A stretch of DNA of 9,239 nt from Deltaproteobacteria bacterium (GTDB lineage: Bacteria; Desulfobacterota; Desulfarculia; Adiutricales; Adiutricaceae): positions 1-9,239 of the forward strand of contig JAITJB010000016.1 of assembly GCA_031279155.1 (NCBI GenBank). Direction: 5' to 3'. Shown piece by piece: positions 5,834-9,239 of the stretch. Both the position numbers and the translations under genes were made by a program. The notes below the pieces were generated by a model. The model saw only the letters and a program-made list of their open reading frames with translations. It was not told the origin of the DNA and did not search any database. How positions within the stretch are numbered: the first letter of the stretch is position 1; the number at the start of each line of letters is the position of its first letter.

Positions 5834-7282
5834 ATGCCCTTTACTAGTTTAGACTTTACCTTGTTTCTAGGCCTTGTGCTATTGTTAAACTGGCGCCTTA
5901 AGGCTATGATTACCCCCTATCCGGCCTTCCTTCTTGTAGCAAGTCTAGTTTTTTACTTTTTAGGCGCGCCAAAATTTCTGCCCCTCTTAGTTATCGTTGG
6001 CCTAGCCAATTGGTTTACCGCCCGCCAGATGAGGCCAGACGTCTTAGCCTCTCGCCGCAAGCTCTACCTCATCGCCGATATCACCTTTTGCCTGAGCTTA
6101 TTGGGATTTTTTAAATATTTTGAGTTCTTTGTTATCACTATCGACGGCTTAGGCTTTAATGTCCAAGGTCTTTTAAATCTGCCCGACATCGTCTACCCGG
6201 TCGGGCAGTCCTTTTTTACCTTCCAGGGCTTGTCGCTGGCTATCGACCGCTACCGCCGTCCGGATTCAAATCCCCCGACTATAGTCGAAACCCTTTTGTT
6301 CGTATCCTTTTTCCCCACCGTCCTTTCCGGCCCCATCCAACGCTTTGAGCCCTTTATGGGCCAATTTAAAAAAAAATTACCCTCGCCAGAAGATTTAAAC
6401 ATGGCTTTAGTCTTAATCCTCTCGGGGTTATTTAAAAAAATAGCTATGTCTAGCTACCTCTCCGAGCACATCGTTCGGGGGGTCTTTCAAGTCCCTGAAA
6501 GCTACAGCTTTTTAGGGGTGCTAGCCGGGATATACGGCTATAGCGCCCAAATTTATCTTGATTTTTCTGGTTACTCCGATCTGGCCCAGGGCATAGGCTT
6601 ACTAATAGGTTTTGATGTTGGTCAAAACTTTCAATCTCCCTACCTGACCACCAATATCCGAGATTTTTGGCGCAGGTGGCACATATCGCTATCAACGTGG
6701 CTGCGCGATTATCTATATTTTCCCTTGGGCGGATCGAAGAAGGGCTCTCGCTTTGTTAATCTCTTGATAACTCAGACTCTAGGCGGGCTTTGGCACGGCG
6801 CCCATTTAAGGTATATAGTTTGGGGCTTTGTCCACGGCTTACTTCTAGCTATAACTCACCAATATAGAGACCGAAAGCTAAGGCTCGAGCGGGCTTGGAA
6901 GGTCATTGGTTTTAAGTCATGGCAGCGGCCAAAGCCTAGGTGGGTTAGATCTAAAAAATTTTTATGTTTTCTTTTGACCTTTAATTTTGTAAGCTTTACT
7001 TGGATATTATTTCGGGCCGAGAGTTTTCACCGGGCCAAAGACATTTTTAAGCTCTCTATAGATCCCTTTAGAGCGGGCCTAGGAGCCCCCTTGATGGCCT
7101 GGCTTTTAGTCTTTTTAACTCTCTTAGCCCAGAGGTACGGCGAAGGGCTTAAGCAAATTTTTTTCAATGTCCAAGCTAAAATGAGTATCCCCGTCCTGTC
7201 GCTATGGTGCGCTTTATGGGTTATAATAATCATCAAACTCGGACCAGCCGGGGTCCTGCCCTTTATTTATTTTCAGTATTAG
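5834..7282 (+). CDS. MBOAT-family membrane O-acyltransferase (AlgI/PatA type)
   Basis: A polytopic inner-membrane protein of the AlgI/PatA branch of the membrane-bound O-acyltransferases. Members move acyl groups, often acetyl, across or within the membrane to modify exopolysaccharide, peptidoglycan or other envelope polymers. The 482 residues match the family length of about 460-520. The N-terminus MPFTSLDFTLFLGLVLLLNW is the standard one and supports this start, as does GGAAGG (5825-5830) just upstream. Diagnostic blocks are GYSAQIYLDFSGYSDLAQG (235-253), DFWRRWHISLSTWLRDYLY (277-295, with H283), LGGLWHGA (316-323, with H321 as the presumed catalytic histidine), FVSFTWILFRAESF (385-398) and the terminal PFIYFQY. 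About ten hydrophobic segments are visible. The next gene starts 10 bases on, suggesting one transcript. No SGNH/AlgJ-like hydrolase, AlgF-like protein or glycosyltransferase is in view, so the acceptor is unknown. Confidence 0.93.
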   Translation: MPFTSLDFTLFLGLVLLLNWRLKAMITPYPAFLLVASLVFYFLGAPKFLPLLVIVGLANWFTARQMRPDVLASRRKLYLIADITFCLSLLGFFKYFEFFVITIDGLGFNVQGLLNLPDIVYPVGQSFFTFQGLSLAIDRYRRPDSNPPTIVETLLFVSFFPTVLSGPIQRFEPFMGQFKKKLPSPEDLNMALVLILSGLFKKIAMSSYLSEHIVRGVFQVPESYSFLGVLAGIYGYSAQIYLDFSGYSDLAQGIGLLIGFDVGQNFQSPYLTTNIRDFWRRWHISLSTWLRDYLYFPLGGSKKGSRFVNLLITQTLGGLWHGAHLRYIVWGFVHGLLLAITHQYRDRKLRLERAWKVIGFKSWQRPKPRWVRSKKFLCFLLTFNFVSFTWILFRAESFHRAKDIFKLSIDPFRAGLGAPLMAWLLVFLTLLAQRYGEGLKQIFFNVQAKMSIPVLSLWCALWVIIIIKLGPAGVLPFIYFQY

Positions 7283-7292
7283 GCGGTTATTT

Positions 7293-7526
7293 ATGCTAAG
7301 GATTGTGGCTATAGTTATCTTGGCTGTGCCATTACTTTCCAGCTGCGGCTTCAACCGCACGGAATATGACAACCTTCAAGCCATGCGCGATGAATACCTA
7401 ATTAGGCTGTCGGAAATTAGGCAGACCAACGAGATCATCAGCCGCAACATAGTCGGCGCCTACCAAGAACTTGAAGTCTTAAGGCGGCGGCTGGACGAAA
7501 GAAATGACCAAGGCCGTTCTAACTGA
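7293..7526 (+). CDS. Small coiled-coil lipoprotein, family not recognised
   Basis: The 77-residue product has a signal sequence ending in LLSSC, a good lipobox, with lipidation predicted at C18. The mature part is 60 residues and strongly alpha-helical. From about residue 25 to 70 it shows heptad-like spacing of L, M, I and V among charged residues (for example RLSEI and ELEVLRRRLDE), pointing to a coiled coil. Its size and design resemble the murein lipoprotein Lpp, but the C-terminal lysine that Lpp links to peptidoglycan is missing, since the protein ends QGRSN. AGGCGG (7281-7286) overlaps the MBOAT stop codon and lies 6 bases before the ATG, so the gene is almost certainly cotranscribed with MBOAT. 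The residue after Cys is Gly, compatible with outer-membrane sorting under the E. coli rule. The last codons lie in the first copy of a 27-base tandem repeat. A structural partner or spacer for the MBOAT is possible but unproven. Confidence 0.82.
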   Translation: MLRIVAIVILAVPLLSSCGFNRTEYDNLQAMRDEYLIRLSEIRQTNEIISRNIVGAYQELEVLRRRLDERNDQGRSN

Positions 7527-7582
7527 TTAAATGACCAGGGCCATTTTAATTAACTAAATGACCAGGGCCGTGCTAACTTATT
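7502..7582 (+). repeat. Three 27-base tandem repeats across the lipoprotein stop codon
   Basis: Copies at 7502-7528, 7529-7555 and 7556-7582 each begin AAATGACCA(A/G)GGCC, then diverge around CTAACT. The first copy holds the last codons and stop (TGA 7524-7526) of the small lipoprotein gene. The period is nine codons and phase is kept: the frame reads NDQGRSN-stop, L NDQGHFN-stop, then L NDQGRAN without a stop. No rho-independent hairpin is formed by the repeats. Confidence 0.9.
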
Positions 7583-7634
7583 AACTTACAGTGCTATTTT
7601 TTCTGTTAACAATCTAAAGATAGGTATTATTTTA

Positions 7635-9116
7635 ATGAATTTATCTAAATCTCCTCAGGCTACCAAAAATCCCCGGCCAAAGACTCATCTTTGGTATTCT
7701 TTTTTAGCCCTCTTTTTGGCCACAAGTTTGTCTATCTTAATCGGCTGCGGCGACGATACCAGCCAAACTTCGAGCGCCCCTACCAGCCCGCCTGCCGCCC
7801 AAGCTCCGGCTGGCGCCCCAACTACGCCGCCAGCTGAAACTTCTGATTCGCCCGATACAATAAGCTCGCCAGATCTTTCGGCCCCCAACGAGGAGAGCGT
7901 TGCCGTCATCAATGGGACTAACATCCCCAAGAGGATCTTCGATGTCCAAGTCGGCCTCAGGACCCCGGGCGGACCGATGGCCGATCCCACCATTGAGCTC
8001 CCTGAGGGGGCTGACGCTTCACTTATGATAGGTCTTGAAGTCTTAGAAAACCTCATCGCTCGCCAGGTAGCCATCACCGAAGCCATGAGGTTAGGCTACG
8101 GGCCCGATGAATCTGAAGTTGACGCCACCATGGAAAGACTTATTGAATCCTCAGGTAGCCGCAGTGAATTTGAGATGACCTTGGCCTCCTTTGGCATGAC
8201 CCAAGAAGATCTCCGGCGACAGATTTTTGAGACCATGGCCGTCACCAATTGGCGAGACTTAGGTTTTTTAGCTGAGGTTAGAGTTTCAGAAGCTGAGGCT
8301 AGAGCCTTCTACGACGATAACATAGAGCTAGCCAAACACCCCGGACAAGTCCGGGCCTTACAGATCATGCTGCCCGTACCCATGGCCGCCGGGGCCGAAG
8401 CTGAGGAAAACCGGGCCAAAGTTAAAGCCAAGGCCGAAGCTATACTTAAGGAAGCCCAAGAGGGAGCTGATTTTTATCGCTTAATTGAACTAAGCATGGA
8501 TCAAGCAACCAGGGCGGCCATTGATAATGGCCGCTTAGGTTGGGTCAGTAAGGAAACCACCGGCTTTCCTGAGCTCGAAGAAGTCCTCTTTGCCCTCAAG
8601 CCCGGCGAGGTCGGAGGCCCGGTTGAAACGAGCTTTAGTTTTCATATCGTCAAAGTCTTAGAGACTAGGCCTGCCGGTGTCCAGCCGTTTGAAGAACTAA
8701 AATCTGAGATTGTCGAATACTTAACCGACAACAATATAAACATAGCCATAAGTAAGAAAATCGCCGAACTTAGAAAATCTGCTCAGGTCGAGATCTTAGA
8801 CCCCCTCTTAGCCGCCGCCTGGCCGGAATTCCAACAAAAGCTAGCCTCGACCGCCCCGCCTGAGGCCGGGGCGCCCGAGCCCGCCGGTCCGACTGAGTCT
8901 ACCGAGCCTACCGAGCCGACCGCTCCGACCACTCCGGGAGAAGCTAATCTGGCACCCTCTAGTAGCCCGACCACACTGGGCTCTCCTGAGGCAGCCCCCG
9001 GGGAAAAACCTCTGGCCGCACCCGAGGCCGCCCCTGGCGAGTCGCCTCAGGCTGCACCTGATGCCGCACCAGGTCAATCTCCACAGGCCCCGGCAGCTAG
9101 CCAAAAGAGCGAGTAG
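7635..9116 (+). CDS. Parvulin-type (SurA/PrsA-like) lipoprotein foldase
   Basis: A 493-residue lipoprotein. Residues 1-20 are basic, 21-37 hydrophobic, and LIGC gives a lipobox with C38. Residues 41-83 are a Pro/Ser/Thr/Ala-rich linker. About 87-215 matches a SurA N-terminal-type chaperone region (VAVINGTNIPKRIFDVQV, ENLIARQVAITEAMRLGY). About 237-341 is a PpiC/parvulin domain, with ADFYRLIELS (278-287), NGRLGWVS (298-305), LEEVLFALKPGEVGGPVET (314-332) and FHIVKV (336-341). Residues 406-493 are a Pro/Ala/Glu/Thr tail with repeats. Such proteins help secreted or outer-membrane proteins fold in the periplasm. Oddly, the first parvulin histidine (normally in R-x-x-HIL) is Q243 in RALQIML, and the usual GGDLGW is NGRLGW, while H337 is kept. 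Prolyl isomerase activity may therefore be lost. ATG 7635 has only a weak upstream site (ATAGG near 7620-7624). The 108-base gap from the previous gene leaves cotranscription likely but unproven. Confidence 0.88.
   Translation: MNLSKSPQATKNPRPKTHLWYSFLALFLATSLSILIGCGDDTSQTSSAPTSPPAAQAPAGAPTTPPAETSDSPDTISSPDLSAPNEESVAVINGTNIPKRIFDVQVGLRTPGGPMADPTIELPEGADASLMIGLEVLENLIARQVAITEAMRLGYGPDESEVDATMERLIESSGSRSEFEMTLASFGMTQEDLRRQIFETMAVTNWRDLGFLAEVRVSEAEARAFYDDNIELAKHPGQVRALQIMLPVPMAAGAEAEENRAKVKAKAEAILKEAQEGADFYRLIELSMDQATRAAIDNGRLGWVSKETTGFPELEEVLFALKPGEVGGPVETSFSFHIVKVLETRPAGVQPFEELKSEIVEYLTDNNINIAISKKIAELRKSAQVEILDPLLAAAWPEFQQKLASTAPPEAGAPEPAGPTESTEPTEPTAPTTPGEANLAPSSSPTTLGSPEAAPGEKPLAAPEAAPGESPQAAPDAAPGQSPQAPAASQKSE
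8985..9092 (+). repeat. Three 36-base repeats encoding Pro/Ala-rich 12-residue units
   Basis: The foldase tail contains PEAAPGEKPLAA (residues 451-462), PEAAPGESPQAA (463-474) and PDAAPGQSPQAP (475-486) back to back. A shorter Thr/Glu/Pro run (ESTEPTEPTAPTTP, 421-434) precedes them. The tail is probably disordered and extended, possibly spanning periplasm or peptidoglycan. The copy number may vary between strains. Confidence 0.85.
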
Positions 9117-9191
9117 GATATAATTTCGGGGAATATTTACAATGGTTTTAGTCAATATAAAAACAGCCTTCTTTTGTTTTAGGTTTTTTTC

Positions 9192-9197
9192 AAGGAG
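9192..9197 (+). promoter_or_regulatory. Ribosome binding site of yebC
   Basis: AAGGAG stands 8 bases before ATG 9206, an optimal spacing that fixes the start. Upstream, the 89-base gap is AT-rich. It holds TATAAT at 9119-9124 without a -35, and TTTACA (9136-9141) 14 bases before TATAAA (9156-9161), which is too close for a confident promoter. A weak hairpin, AAAACA (9160-9165) with TGTTTT (9175-9180), is followed by seven T residues (9184-9190). Confidence 0.75.
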
Positions 9198-9205
9198 CAT
9201 TTGGC

Positions 9206-9239
9206 ATGTCCGGACATAATAAATGGAGTACCATTAAAT
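9206..9239 (+). CDS. yebC: YebC/PmpR family protein, first 11 codons only
   Basis: The visible residues MSGHNKWSTIK match the highly conserved N-terminus of the YebC/TACO1/PmpR family (M-(A/S)-GH-(S/N)-KW-x-x-IK). Family members are cytosolic; some are described as transcriptional regulators and others as translation factors that relieve ribosome stalling at proline-rich stretches. The gene runs off the window edge. In many bacteria yebC is followed by ruvC, ruvA and ruvB, which cannot be checked here. Confidence 0.85.
   Translation, partial: MSGHNKWSTIK

Noticed and set aside
949..7282. Alginate-like cluster, because AlgK has Sel1-like repeats and AlgI is an MBOAT
   Set aside because: The Sel1 and MBOAT genes are about 3.5 kb apart on opposite strands with metabolic genes and a tRNA between them, and no other alginate gene is present.
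7502..7582. CRISPR array or regulatory iterons
   Set aside because: The copies directly abut without spacers, are imperfect, and begin inside a coding gene with nine-codon periodicity; no cas or replication gene is near.
8841..9200. Minus-strand open frames opposite the proline-rich tail of the foldase
   Set aside because: They are Arg/Gly-rich shadows of the low-complexity tail and spacer, without a ribosome site or domain.

Overview
The window looks like chromosomal DNA of a Gram-negative bacterium. The best guess is a member of the Desulfobacterota (the former Deltaproteobacteria). The evidence is two lipobox lipoproteins, one of them a SurA/PrsA-type foldase, an AlgI-like membrane O-acyltransferase, a DapL-type lysine pathway, a homoserine dehydrogenase with an ACT domain, a tRNA-Cys with encoded CCA, and a YebC that begins MSGHNKWSTIK. 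The taxon is inferred from family resemblance only. Leucine TTA codons are frequent in genes otherwise rich in GCC and GGC codons, and this looks uniform across the genes.

Layout, left to right. Positions 2-940 (+) hold the C-terminal three quarters of homoserine dehydrogenase. Eight bases beyond it, convergent on the minus strand, lies a membrane-anchored or secreted protein of eleven exact 36-residue Sel1 repeats (949-2313). A 263-base divergent intergenic region follows, with candidate promoters for both directions and a small inverted repeat. Next is a tightly coupled pair: an acyl-CoA ligase (2577-4283) overlapping dapL, LL-diaminopimelate aminotransferase (4273-5439), by 11 bases. The 394-base gap to the next gene holds a tRNA-Cys with a candidate promoter and a strong terminator, then a T-rich repeated stretch.

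The right half is an apparent envelope operon. It has an MBOAT O-acyltransferase (5834-7282), a 77-residue coiled-coil lipoprotein 10 bases later (7293-7526), and a parvulin-type lipoprotein with low-complexity linkers (7635-9116). The first codons of yebC begin at 9206.

How the genes fit together. Homoserine dehydrogenase and DapL act on the two branches of the aspartate family (Thr/Met and Lys/meso-diaminopimelate). They are now separated by the Sel1 gene and the acyl-CoA ligase. The MBOAT-lipoprotein-foldase set would act at the inner membrane and in the periplasm. The MBOAT has no SGNH or AlgJ-like partner in view, and the small lipoprotein next to it is unrecognised. The most unusual sequence structure is a set of three 27-base tandem repeats that starts inside the small lipoprotein gene, contains its stop codon and stays in codon phase up to the next start. 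No mobile element, CRISPR array or phage gene was seen.
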